Below the pieces are notes generated by a model. That model did no database searches. It was not told where the DNA came from and was given only the letters and a program-made list of their open reading frames with translations. This document shows positions 45,232 to 54,500 of a stretch of DNA of 64,000 nt, piece after piece. The translations under genes and the position numbers were made by a program. Source of the stretch: Sphingobacteriia bacterium (GTDB lineage Bacteria; Pseudomonadota; Alphaproteobacteria; Rickettsiales; 33-17); the NCBI GenBank assembly GCA_017304685.1, contig JAFKLR010000003.1, positions 682,001 through 746,000 on the forward strand. The letters run 5' to 3'. Position 1 is the first letter of the stretch. Every line of letters starts with the position of its first letter.

Positions 45232-45891
45232 TTAGAGATTTTTGCTTGATAGATTAGGACTATTTACCTTCTCAGTTCTTTCGCTAAAATTTTGACTAGG
45301 ATTTATAGATTTATCATTTCCTTTAGGGCTAATACTTAATACTTTCTCAAGTTCATCAATTTTAAAGCCATAATTTTTCATTATATTCAAATAGCGTGCG
45401 ATGGTATGCTGTGAAGCTTTACTAAAATATTTCGCTACTAAATTTTGATTTAAATCTTCCTCACTTAATGTAGGAAGTAAGGTAGCAGCTAAGGTAACTA
45501 ATATTTTTGATTCATTAATAGATTTAATCTCATTATTTTTATAATCAAGTGATGCAGTAAGTATACTATCAAATAATAATTCCAAAGCATTTAAATGAAT
45601 AAATTGTGGAGCCTCATTAGGAGCTTTTCGGAACGCCGCATTAGTTAAAAACCCTTTATCAACCAAAAAATTAATAACTGATGTTATAACTATTTCACGA
45701 TCCTTTCTAGTGAACTTATGCAATTTTAGAAAAATATTTCTTAATAAACCCATACAAAATAAGTGACTTTCATTATTGTATCCTGACTTTTTAAAATGCT
45801 CTTCAATTATTTCCTTAATAGCGTTTATTTTTTCATCGGATATTTCTTCTTTTAAAACTAATTTTTCAATTTCCTCAATATGTGCTTTCAT
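45232..45891 (-). CDS. hypothetical helical protein, about 219 aa
   Basis: Unrecognised and predicted alpha-helical. The frame is open upstream to 45963, but AGGA 8 bases before the ATG at 45891 (MKAHIEE) supports that start. The last 40 residues are Ser/Asn-rich and likely disordered. Its own terminator suggests a single-gene transcript. Confidence 0.65.
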   Translation of the reverse strand: MKAHIEEIEKLVLKEEISDEKINAIKEIIEEHFKKSGYNNESHLFCMGLLRNIFLKLHKFTRKDREIVITSVINFLVDKGFLTNAAFRKAPNEAPQFIHLNALELLFDSILTASLDYKNNEIKSINESKILVTLAATLLPTLSEEDLNQNLVAKYFSKASQHTIARYLNIMKNYGFKIDELEKVLSISPKGNDKSINPSQNFSERTEKVNSPNLSSKNL

Positions 45892-46085
45892 AAGCTTCAT
45901 CCTAAATATGATATTAATATTAATATGAATTTTATATACTAATATTATATTTAGATTTTTCAATATTTATAAATTTATGAGAATTAGAAATTTAAATTTT
46001 TATAAGTTAGTTATAAATAAAGAAATTTTAAGAAGGCCTGATTTTAAATTATTATTTAAATCTAGCTATTTAATAATATAATATA

Positions 46086-46838
46086 TCACTTACCTTGCTT
46101 GTGACCTTCGCTTTTGCTTCTTTTTTTCTCAACTTCGTTTCTAGTTTGTTCTAAAGAAAGTTCCTTGGCCTTTTTTGCTTCTAAACCATCAATTATTGCT
46201 TTTTCTAAAAATGTAGTATCAACTCCCATTGTTTTTATATGTCTTACTAAATCTATAAAGTCTGTTTGAGTATGTGGATGTTTTAACAATGGATCAGCAC
46301 CTAATTTTATTAATTTTGTTATAAGTTCATAAAAGAAATCTTTTTGTAAAAAAGTTTTTTTTAGTGATTGCTTTAAAATTTCTACTCTTTTAAATGTATT
46401 ATCTACGGAAGAAGGATGTCCCATTAGCATTCCTGTTAATTCTTTTTGGTCACGCTGCCATTTTTCTAAAATAGGTGAAATAAATTTTATTAAAGGGCTT
46501 CTACCAATACTATCTAGCGAATTGAAATCAAATTCATTCTTTGCAAGTTCATCAATAATTGCTAAAATTTTTTCTCTATCCCTATTTTCAAAGTCGAAGT
46601 GTGCATGACTCAAAACAGCATTTAAAATATTATCATCACGTAAAGGATGGTATTTATTTAGATCAATTCCCTTTTCCTTTGCCTCACTAATAAGGTTTAA
46701 AAGTTTTTCAGTATTAATTTCAATAAAGCTTACACGTGAAAAAAAATTTGAGACAAACACTTCAAAATTATTATCAGCATTTTTTACTTCAAAAATATCT
46801 TTCACATGTCTTCTATTATTTGCCTCATTCTTTAACAT
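46086..46838 (-). CDS. hypothetical protein with ankyrin-like repeats
   Basis: A 250-residue helical protein with at least two weak ankyrin-like units (HPLRDDNILNAVLSHAHF, and ELITKLIKLGADPLLKHPHTQ). The LGADPLL segment is a usual ankyrin repeat end. The C-terminus is charged, with KKRSKSEGHKQGK. No signal peptide. Confidence 0.65.
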   Translation of the reverse strand: MLKNEANNRRHVKDIFEVKNADNNFEVFVSNFFSRVSFIEINTEKLLNLISEAKEKGIDLNKYHPLRDDNILNAVLSHAHFDFENRDREKILAIIDELAKNEFDFNSLDSIGRSPLIKFISPILEKWQRDQKELTGMLMGHPSSVDNTFKRVEILKQSLKKTFLQKDFFYELITKLIKLGADPLLKHPHTQTDFIDLVRHIKTMGVDTTFLEKAIIDGLEAKKAKELSLEQTRNEVEKKRSKSEGHKQGK

Positions 46839-46907
46839 ATAATACCTAAGCTTTTAAATTGCCCTTTATTTAAGTTTAGAGATTTTAATAATTTTTGAAA
46901 TAAAAAA

Positions 46908-46934
46908 AGGTGGCGTGAATAAACACACCACCTT
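46908..46934 (-). terminator. terminator of the mlaC transcript
   Basis: A stem with arms AAGGTGGCGTG and CACACCACCTT (one mismatch) is followed on the minus strand by a run of T. It separates mlaC from the 46086-46838 gene. Confidence 0.83.
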
Positions 46935-46955
46935 AAATATGGGAATAAAAAATTA

Positions 46956-47579
46956 TTAGCTTTTTACAGCTCTATTTTTTACTTGAGAGTCAATTTTTTG
47001 TCTTAAGTAACTTACCATTCCATCATAACCTTTTTGAGAGATTACTGAAGTAAATTCTGAACGATGAGTTGTAACCATGCTTATGTCTTCAGCAACTATA
47101 TCATAGATTTTTGGGTCACCATTTTCAGATGGTTTAACTAAATAATCTACTTTAACGTCAAAATCTTTTTTGCGATCAATTATAGTAGATACTTTAAATC
47201 TATAATCACCTAATTCATGTACACCTAAAATCTTAATAACATCTTCATTAAACTGTTTGAATTTAGGCACATAATAATTTACTAAAAAATCTTTGTATAA
47301 TTCTGCAAATTCTTTTTTTTGCACATCGTTAAGCTTTCTATAATGAGCACCAAGAACAAATTTAGAAATCCAATTAGTATCAACGTTACTAATGAATTTA
47401 TTACATAACATATTAAACTTTTTTTCATCATTAAGTGAAGCATTAGTGATGATTACTAAAGTATCATGGCTTAATTGTTCAACGAATTCTTTTGCATTTT
47501 TACTATCAACAAATTTTGCCATTGCTGGATTTAAGCATGAAACTACTAATACACTTGCTAGAAATATTTTTTTCAACAT
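46956..47579 (-). CDS. mlaC: phospholipid transport periplasmic protein MlaC
   Basis: Periplasmic lipid carrier that shuttles phospholipid between the MlaA outer-membrane complex and the MlaFEDB inner-membrane complex. A 207-residue protein with a signal peptide ending PAMA. The family stretch KEFAELYKDFLVNYYVPKF and VDYLVKPSENGDPKIYDIVAE is present. AAAGGG lies before the ATG. It follows mlaA on the same strand, 42 bases apart. Confidence 0.9.
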   Translation of the reverse strand: MLKKIFLASVLVVSCLNPAMAKFVDSKNAKEFVEQLSHDTLVIITNASLNDEKKFNMLCNKFISNVDTNWISKFVLGAHYRKLNDVQKKEFAELYKDFLVNYYVPKFKQFNEDVIKILGVHELGDYRFKVSTIIDRKKDFDVKVDYLVKPSENGDPKIYDIVAEDISMVTTHRSEFTSVISQKGYDGMVSYLRQKIDSQVKNRAVKS

Positions 47580-47621
47580 AATTAACCCTTTCTTAAGTTC
47601 ATATAATTAAGTATAACAACC

Positions 47622-48428
47622 TTAATTATTTTTAAAACATCTATTTTTTACAACCTTTTGAGAATAAACACTTTTTACCATCGTATATTCATCAAGTGCT
47701 ATTGCACGAAGATCTTTAACTTCTTTTAAATGTAAATGCCTATTATGCACTATTCTTACTAATGACCTTGCTGTTACAAAGTCCTTATTTGTGATATATG
47801 TATAATTAAATGGATCTGCAAATGCATCAAACGCTAAACCAATTGTACCTCTACCTGAAGATGGCCCTAAAATTGGAATTACAATATATGGCCCTGGTTC
47901 TGCACAATAATGTGCTAAGGTTTCATTAAAACTGGCTTTAGCAGGTTGTAAATCTGGTTTCATTGATGCTATATCAAATAATCCAAATAACCCTACTGTT
48001 GAATTCACTAAGAACCTCATTAAATTTGTCATAGCGCCTTCAAATTTTCCTTGAAGTACGTTATTAACTAAATTAACCGGCTCACCTAAATTATTAAGCG
48101 CACTGTTAACTCTATCTCTTCCCCATAATGGCACAGCTGTTTTATAAATTCTTGCAGCTGGCTCTAATACAACAGTATCTATTGTTTTATTAAATGCATA
48201 GATCCCTCTATTAAAACCTTCTAATGGGTCCTTTAGTTCATGATAATTATATCCGTATTCATCACCTTCATAATAATTGAACACATCGTCACTTTTATAA
48301 TCTTGTGGGGTTTCGTTACTTAACTTTGTTACTATAGAATAAGTAGAATGTGGCAAACCTGCGGCTTTAGACGAAGGAGCTGCAATTAACATTAAGGATA
48401 TTGTTAACGAACCAATAATTTTTTGCAT
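47622..48428 (-). CDS. mlaA: MlaA (VacJ) family outer-membrane lipid-asymmetry protein
   Basis: A 268-residue MlaA/VacJ protein that extracts misplaced phospholipids from the outer leaflet. The family motif DPLEGFNRGIYAFNKTID is clear, with later NSTVGLFGLFDIAS and GPYIVIPILGPSS. The N-terminal signal peptide has no Cys lipobox, unlike the E. coli lipoprotein. It lies upstream of mlaC in a likely two-gene unit. Confidence 0.92.
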   Translation of the reverse strand: MQKIIGSLTISLMLIAAPSSKAAGLPHSTYSIVTKLSNETPQDYKSDDVFNYYEGDEYGYNYHELKDPLEGFNRGIYAFNKTIDTVVLEPAARIYKTAVPLWGRDRVNSALNNLGEPVNLVNNVLQGKFEGAMTNLMRFLVNSTVGLFGLFDIASMKPDLQPAKASFNETLAHYCAEPGPYIVIPILGPSSGRGTIGLAFDAFADPFNYTYITNKDFVTARSLVRIVHNRHLHLKEVKDLRAIALDEYTMVKSVYSQKVVKNRCFKNN

Positions 48429-48528
48429 AGATTAAACAAATATTAAATTATTAAAACTTTTGAGCTAATTACTTTTAAATTTAACAAATAAAAGTTTATA
48501 TAGCAAGTAAGATTTTAATCTGAAGAGT

Positions 48529-51120
48529 TTAAGACAATTCCATTACATCCTTCAATTTGTACAACAAATCAAGAGCTTGTCTTGGAGAAAGTTCATCAAT
48601 TTTTAATCCTGACAGCTGATCATAAATTTCATTATTATTCAGTGTATTATTCGGAATGTTAAAATTTCTTTCTTTATTTTCTAATTGTTTAAGATATTCG
48701 TTTGAACGATTAATAACTACTTTAGGGATACCAGCTATATGCGCTACAAATATTCCATATGATTTATCAGCACTTCCAGGTATAACCTTATGCAAAAAGC
48801 TTATACTTTCATTACTTTCATCAACTTGCATTGTATAATTCTTTAATTTTGAAAGCTTTTCCTCTAAATTACTCAATTCATGATAATGTGTTGCAAATAA
48901 ACACTTAGTATTAATCTTATCATGAATATATTCAACACAAGAAGCTGCTATAGCCATACCATCATATGTTGAAGTTCCACGCCCTAATTCATCAATAATT
49001 ACCAATGATTTAGAAGTTGATTTATTTAATATGGTTGCCATTTCGGACATCTCAACCATAAATGTTGACTGGCCTTTAGCTAAATCATCTGCCGCTCCTA
49101 TTCTTGCAAATACTGCATCAATGACTCCTATATGCGCAAATTCCGCTGGGATAAAACTACCGATTTGCGCCATAATTGCTATAATAGCATTTTGTCTTAA
49201 ATAAGTACTTTTACCTGCCATATTTGGACCTGTAATTAAGGACACTCGAGTGTTTGCATCAAAATATAAGTCATTGCCTTGATAAATAGCAAATTTACCC
49301 TTGCTAATATTCTTTTCAACTACAGGATGTCTGCCATTTTTTATAATATAATTATCGCTTTCATCAACAATTGGACGAGTATAATTATTTTCCTGTGCAA
49401 GTTTCGAAAAACTTACATACACATCTAATTGTGATAAAGCATTTATAGAATTAATTATTGTCTCCGAGTGATTACAAATTTCTTCACATAAAGCATTATA
49501 AATTTCATTTTCTTGTGATATAAGCCTATCTTTTGCCTGCAAAATTTCTTTTTCTAAAACTGATAATTCTTCTGTTATAAACCTTGAACAGCTAACTAAA
49601 GTTTGCCTACGAATAAATAAAGAATTGTCGTCAAGTTTTTGACTTTGCTGAGGTGTAACTTCAATATAAAAACCCATATTTTCGTTATGAGCAACTTTAA
49701 GATTATTCACACCAGTAATTTGTCTGTATTTATCTCGAAGTTCCATGAGTAATTTTTCTGAGTTTTGAAGAAGATTTAGGTATTTGTCACATATTGCATC
49801 AAAACCTGGCTTTATAAAACCACCATCTTTTATAGTTATAGGCGGATCATTTTGAATAGCACTGTCAATTTCTTGCATTAACGAATAAATATTTGACGAA
49901 AAAAGAGCTAAAATTATATTAAATTCTTCAGGTATTTTCTCTCTTTTTTCCTCTAAAGAGTAATGAAGTTTCATTATAATTCCAATACTTCTTACTAATT
50001 CTCTTAACTCACGAGGTCCTGATTTTTTAGTTGCTATACGCGCTAAAATCCTTTCAACATCAGCTAATTGTTCTAATTCTTTTCTTATAAATTCAGAATC
50101 CTTCGGATTTTTATAAAAATATTCTACTAAATTTAAACGTTGATTTATTACAGTCGCATCAATTAAAGGGTGTTTTAAGATATTCTTTAATAACCTTGCT
50201 CCTCCAAAGGTAACCGTGATATCCATAAGTTTTAGAAGCGTATTCGCTTCATCATTATATGAAGACGTAATTTCCAAATTTTTAGCAGTTTTATAATCAA
50301 TTTGCATAAAGTTATTTATTGCCTGTTTTTTAGGTAATTCTAACTTTGGTAAAATTGTTTTTTGAGTAATATATAAATATTCAATTAAAGCCCCGCATGC
50401 AGAAATTTCAGAACATAAAAAACCTTCAAAAAACTTATCATTATGCAATATATTAAAGTGATATTTTAACTTATGATTGGTTTTGAAATAATCAAAATAT
50501 GTATCAGCAACTGTTGAAATTTTACTAGAAAACTGGGAAATTACAGGCTGCAAATATTCATTATTATATTGTTTATCGGAAATAAGAATTTCATTAGGCT
50601 CTATTCTATTAATTTCATCGAGCAAATTATTCATTGCAACTGTAACAACTTTAAACTCTGAAGTTGTTATATCAACATATGCAATTGAATATGTATTATT
50701 TAAAAAACTTATTGCTGCTAAGTAACTTGCACTTTTTGCGGTAAGAAGATTATCTTCAAGAATAGTTCCAGGAGTTATTATTCTTACTACATCTCTTTTT
50801 ACAACTGCTTTATACCCTCTTTTTTTAGCCTCTTCAGGGGTTTCTAATTGTTCACAAATTGCAACTTTAAAACCAGCTTTAATTAATTTATCTATATATT
50901 GATTACAAGAATGAAATGGAACTCCGCACATTGGGATGTCTTGACCATTTTGCTGATTTCTGCGAGTGAGAACTATATTAAGAACTGGCGCTGCCGTTAA
51001 TGCATCATCATAAAAAAGCTCATAAAAATCTCCCATTCTATAAAAGAGTAAATATTCTTTATATTGTTCTTTTATTGCATGATATTGCTGCATCATGGGA
51101 GTGTATGTTGGAAGGGTCAT
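48529..51120 (-). CDS. mutS: DNA mismatch repair protein MutS
   Basis: An 863-residue mismatch-recognition ATPase. The N-terminal domain begins TPMMQQYHAIKEQYKEYLLF then MGDFYELFYDDA, with the mismatch-contacting Phe-Tyr-Glu. The ATPase domain has Walker A GPNMAGKSTYLRQ (around residue 630), then IGAADDLAKGQSTFMVEM, DELGRGTSTYDG and the FATHYHEL switch. The length and motifs are complete. Its presence is relevant to homopolymer-run stability in this genome. Confidence 0.97.
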   Translation of the reverse strand: MTLPTYTPMMQQYHAIKEQYKEYLLFYRMGDFYELFYDDALTAAPVLNIVLTRRNQQNGQDIPMCGVPFHSCNQYIDKLIKAGFKVAICEQLETPEEAKKRGYKAVVKRDVVRIITPGTILEDNLLTAKSASYLAAISFLNNTYSIAYVDITTSEFKVVTVAMNNLLDEINRIEPNEILISDKQYNNEYLQPVISQFSSKISTVADTYFDYFKTNHKLKYHFNILHNDKFFEGFLCSEISACGALIEYLYITQKTILPKLELPKKQAINNFMQIDYKTAKNLEITSSYNDEANTLLKLMDITVTFGGARLLKNILKHPLIDATVINQRLNLVEYFYKNPKDSEFIRKELEQLADVERILARIATKKSGPRELRELVRSIGIIMKLHYSLEEKREKIPEEFNIILALFSSNIYSLMQEIDSAIQNDPPITIKDGGFIKPGFDAICDKYLNLLQNSEKLLMELRDKYRQITGVNNLKVAHNENMGFYIEVTPQQSQKLDDNSLFIRRQTLVSCSRFITEELSVLEKEILQAKDRLISQENEIYNALCEEICNHSETIINSINALSQLDVYVSFSKLAQENNYTRPIVDESDNYIIKNGRHPVVEKNISKGKFAIYQGNDLYFDANTRVSLITGPNMAGKSTYLRQNAIIAIMAQIGSFIPAEFAHIGVIDAVFARIGAADDLAKGQSTFMVEMSEMATILNKSTSKSLVIIDELGRGTSTYDGMAIAASCVEYIHDKINTKCLFATHYHELSNLEEKLSKLKNYTMQVDESNESISFLHKVIPGSADKSYGIFVAHIAGIPKVVINRSNEYLKQLENKERNFNIPNNTLNNNEIYDQLSGLKIDELSPRQALDLLYKLKDVMELS

Positions 51121-51267
51121 ATATATTTTTTTATTTAAGTTTTGACAGGTATAATATTAGAATTCAGAAGCAAATAAAAGTATTTTATTAATTATATATT
51201 AATTTTTAATCTCTTAACAATTTTTCTTGTACTGTAAAAATATATTTAAAAAGATTATTAAAAGCAC

Positions 51268-51295
51268 TTGACTAAAAAGTAATTTTGGATATTTT
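51268..51295 (+). promoter_or_regulatory. possible promoter of tRNA-Thr
   Basis: TTGACT (51268-51273) and TATTTT (51290-51295) are 16 bases apart, with the -10 ending 22 bases before the tRNA. Confidence 0.4.
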
Positions 51296-51317
51296 AAAAA
51301 TCTACATAACTTGAAAT

Positions 51318-51392
51318 GCCGTTATAGCACAGTGGTAGTGCAATCGCCTTGTAAGCGATAGGTCGGGAGTTCGAATCTCTCTAACGGCACCA
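51318..51392 (+). tRNA. tRNA-Thr (anticodon UGU)
   Basis: The acceptor stem is GCCGTTA / TAACGGC, the anticodon loop CTTGTAA gives TGT, and the T-loop is GTTCGAATC. The discriminator is A and CCA is encoded. The D-stem region TAGCACAGTGGTAGTGC is normal. Confidence 0.96.
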
Positions 51393-51472
51393 CTTTTCTC
51401 CATAAATTTCATTTATATAAGCATTAAAAGTTAATTTTTAGTTAATGAATATTAATACTATTAACATATAAA

Positions 51473-51500
51473 TTGACATTTAGGTTAAAAATGTTATAAT
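51473..51500 (+). promoter_or_regulatory. consensus sigma-70 promoter of the 1778-residue gene
   Basis: A perfect TTGACA (51473-51478) and perfect TATAAT (51495-51500) are 16 bases apart, and a TGT precedes the -10 (extended -10). The -10 ends 62 bases before the ATG. Confidence 0.8.
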
Positions 51501-51562
51501 TTAATTAATTAATAATATGTATTAAAAATAAATTAAATTTTTAACTTATAAAGCAGAAACTT

Positions 51563-54500
51563 ATGTTAAATTCATCACCAAACCAAGTTAAGCCTTCTTT
51601 TGAACAGGTAAAAAAAGATTTAGATACTTTTTCCAGCAAAATGAAGAAAACTTTTATTTCAGATAAATTTAACTCTGCTTTCAGACATTATGGGGTTGTA
51701 AACCCACAACTAATTAATGAAAATGATATTGAAAAAATTCATTCATTAATTCAAACTGATTATGATTTTTTAAAAAATCCTGAACATCCAAAGTGGGCTG
51801 ACCTTTCTGGTAATTATTCATCTACAGTTATTGCTAATTTAAAGCAACTTGTAATAATATATAAAAAAAATACTACTAAAAATATGATATTCAATGAAGT
51901 TGTTTATAGTAGTAATGAGGAACTATTATATAATGCAAACATTGATTGGCTATTTTCTTTTATAAAACAAAATGGTTTTATACTTGAAGACAAAAATAAT
52001 AAAGATTATAAAGCTAAATGGAAAGAAATTACTAATAGATATTCCGAAGAAATTGCTTTAGCTCTTAAGCCCTTAATAGACATTTTTGGAAAAGATATCC
52101 CAAAAGATCGTTTAACTCCTGAAAAATTAGGTCAACCATTAAAAGAAGCTTTACGCAAAAACTTTATAAAATACGCTGAAGATTATGAAAAATATAACGA
52201 CCCTGAATATATTGAATCTATTTTAGAAAAAATAACTTATTTTTTACTTGTTAATAGTGGACAAAATTTACAAGGTGATGGCTGGGTCGAAACCTTAGGT
52301 GTTAATACACTCGCATCAGCAGGTTATGATTTAGTAAGTGGTATCGGAAACACATTCGGAAAAATAGGTAATTATTTCTCTCCTTCAAAAGCAGAAAAGA
52401 AAAAGGAAGTGCTAACTGAAGAGCAAATTTCTACAAAACAAATTTATGGACTACTTGCCACATACATTAAAAACCTTGATGGAAAATTTACATTAGCTAG
52501 AGGATTGTACTCTTTTGGATATGTGAAAGATAAGAATGATTTTGTAAAAAACCTTATTGAATCAAAAGAAGGTAGAGCCGTAATTGGCCAATTAGAAATT
52601 TTATTAAGAGAATTATTAAAAACAAATAAAGATAATTTAAAAGAATCGATTCCCTTAATACTTAAACATTATGGTATATTAGATAACATTGTTAATCTTC
52701 CTACCGACCCTGAAAAATTAAAAGCATTTGATCTAGAAGCTCTTGCGCGTTTTAAAAAAAGCACTGAACAATTAATAATTGAAGTAATTAATAAAGAAAA
52801 ATTACTTACAGGAAAGACTTTGCCCAGAGTTTTAGAAATTTTAAATGACCTTAAAAGTGTAAAAAGTCTTAATGGGCGTCAGATTATACATTTAAAAAAC
52901 AATATTCAAACTTTACTTGGCGAATTTAAAGCTGAAGGGCTCCGTAATGAATTAGGCAAAGTAATTGTTGATTATTTAAATATTGAAAACAAAGAAATTG
53001 TTAAAGATTTCTCGCTAGATAAAGATAATAATATTTTTGATATCCTTGATTTTACTCAAGCATTTCCTGAGTTAATTGAAGCAGCTCTTCATTCACATGC
53101 TATTAGAAATATTATTGATGCCACATTAAATAACAAAACTTTTGAAGTTGATGAAGAAGATAAAAAATTTATAGCGGATGAAGTTAATAAATTAAACATC
53201 GAAGAAAAGGATAAAAAAACTTTAATCGAAAAAATTAATGATAAACCAAATTTTGAGGAAGTTCAAAAATTTTTAATTGGTGAGTTTGAGAGATTAGGAA
53301 TAAAAGAAGATATAATAAATAAGATAATTACCGATCTTAATAAGAAAAAAACCGAAAAGTTCATGACAAATGAACTTAATCGATTTGGCTCTGAACTTGA
53401 ACTTAAAGGTGGTGAAGACGGATTATTAAATTATAAGCTTGATTTGGCGTTAAATACGCTACTTAAAGAAAATAACCGCCCTCTTTTTTTAAAACTTATT
53501 AATGGAACACTTAAATTCATTAGTAAACCTATTGAAAAGCAACAAGAAGAAGCAGCTCAAAACAATAACGTTAATGTAGATAAAGTAGAAGACAAAGAAG
53601 ATAATGAAAAGAAAATAGAGAAAGATAAGGCAGAAAACAAATTTACTAAAGCTATTATTAATAAAATACTAAGTAGCTTTGCAAATAAAGGGGAAAATGC
53701 AGAATATGCTAGAAACATTATTGAAACACTAAAAGTATATTTATCAAATGATGAATGCAAAAATACTTTAAAAGATACTCTTCCAGTAATATTTGCAAAT
53801 AATCAAATTTTAGATCTGTTTAAGCAAGAAATGGAAAGTGAAAAAAAAGGGCTTGAAATTGTAGTTGACGAAGAAGAAGCTCAAAAAATTGAAGAGCATA
53901 AAGCGCATAATTTCGCGCGAAATGCAAAGATTGAACATTTTAAAATAAAAGCAGAAGAACTAATTATAAAGCTAGTTGATTCTGGAAAATTAGTTGCTTT
54001 AATTGAAAATAAAGTTTTGGATGAAGAAACATTTGCAGTTTTAAAAGATATTATGCAAAACTCACCAAATATTAAAGAGTTTGATGCAAATAAATCTAAA
54101 AACTTTATATCAAAACTTCTTGCTATTCTTAATGTTATTAATGATAAAGAATTAAATTCTTTATTTACAGAAACAATTATAGCTTATTTAAGCGTTGAAA
54201 ACTCAAACTTAGTAACCGACTTTAATTTGAATAAGAATTTAAGTATATTGTTTAAATTAATACAAAGTAATCCTGTTTTATTAGAATTAGTTTTAAGTTC
54301 AAAAGCTATTAGAAATATTATTGATGATTCTTTAATTACTAAAAAGAAAGCTGAAACAGAAGACGAAAAGAAAAAGCAAAAAGATGAAGCTGTTAAATTT
54401 ATGCAAACTCAGTTAGAATTACTTGCTACTGAAATTCTAAAAAACCCTAAATTTATTGACTCTTTTGACCGTTCTCTTAAAGCTCTATTTAATGAAGATA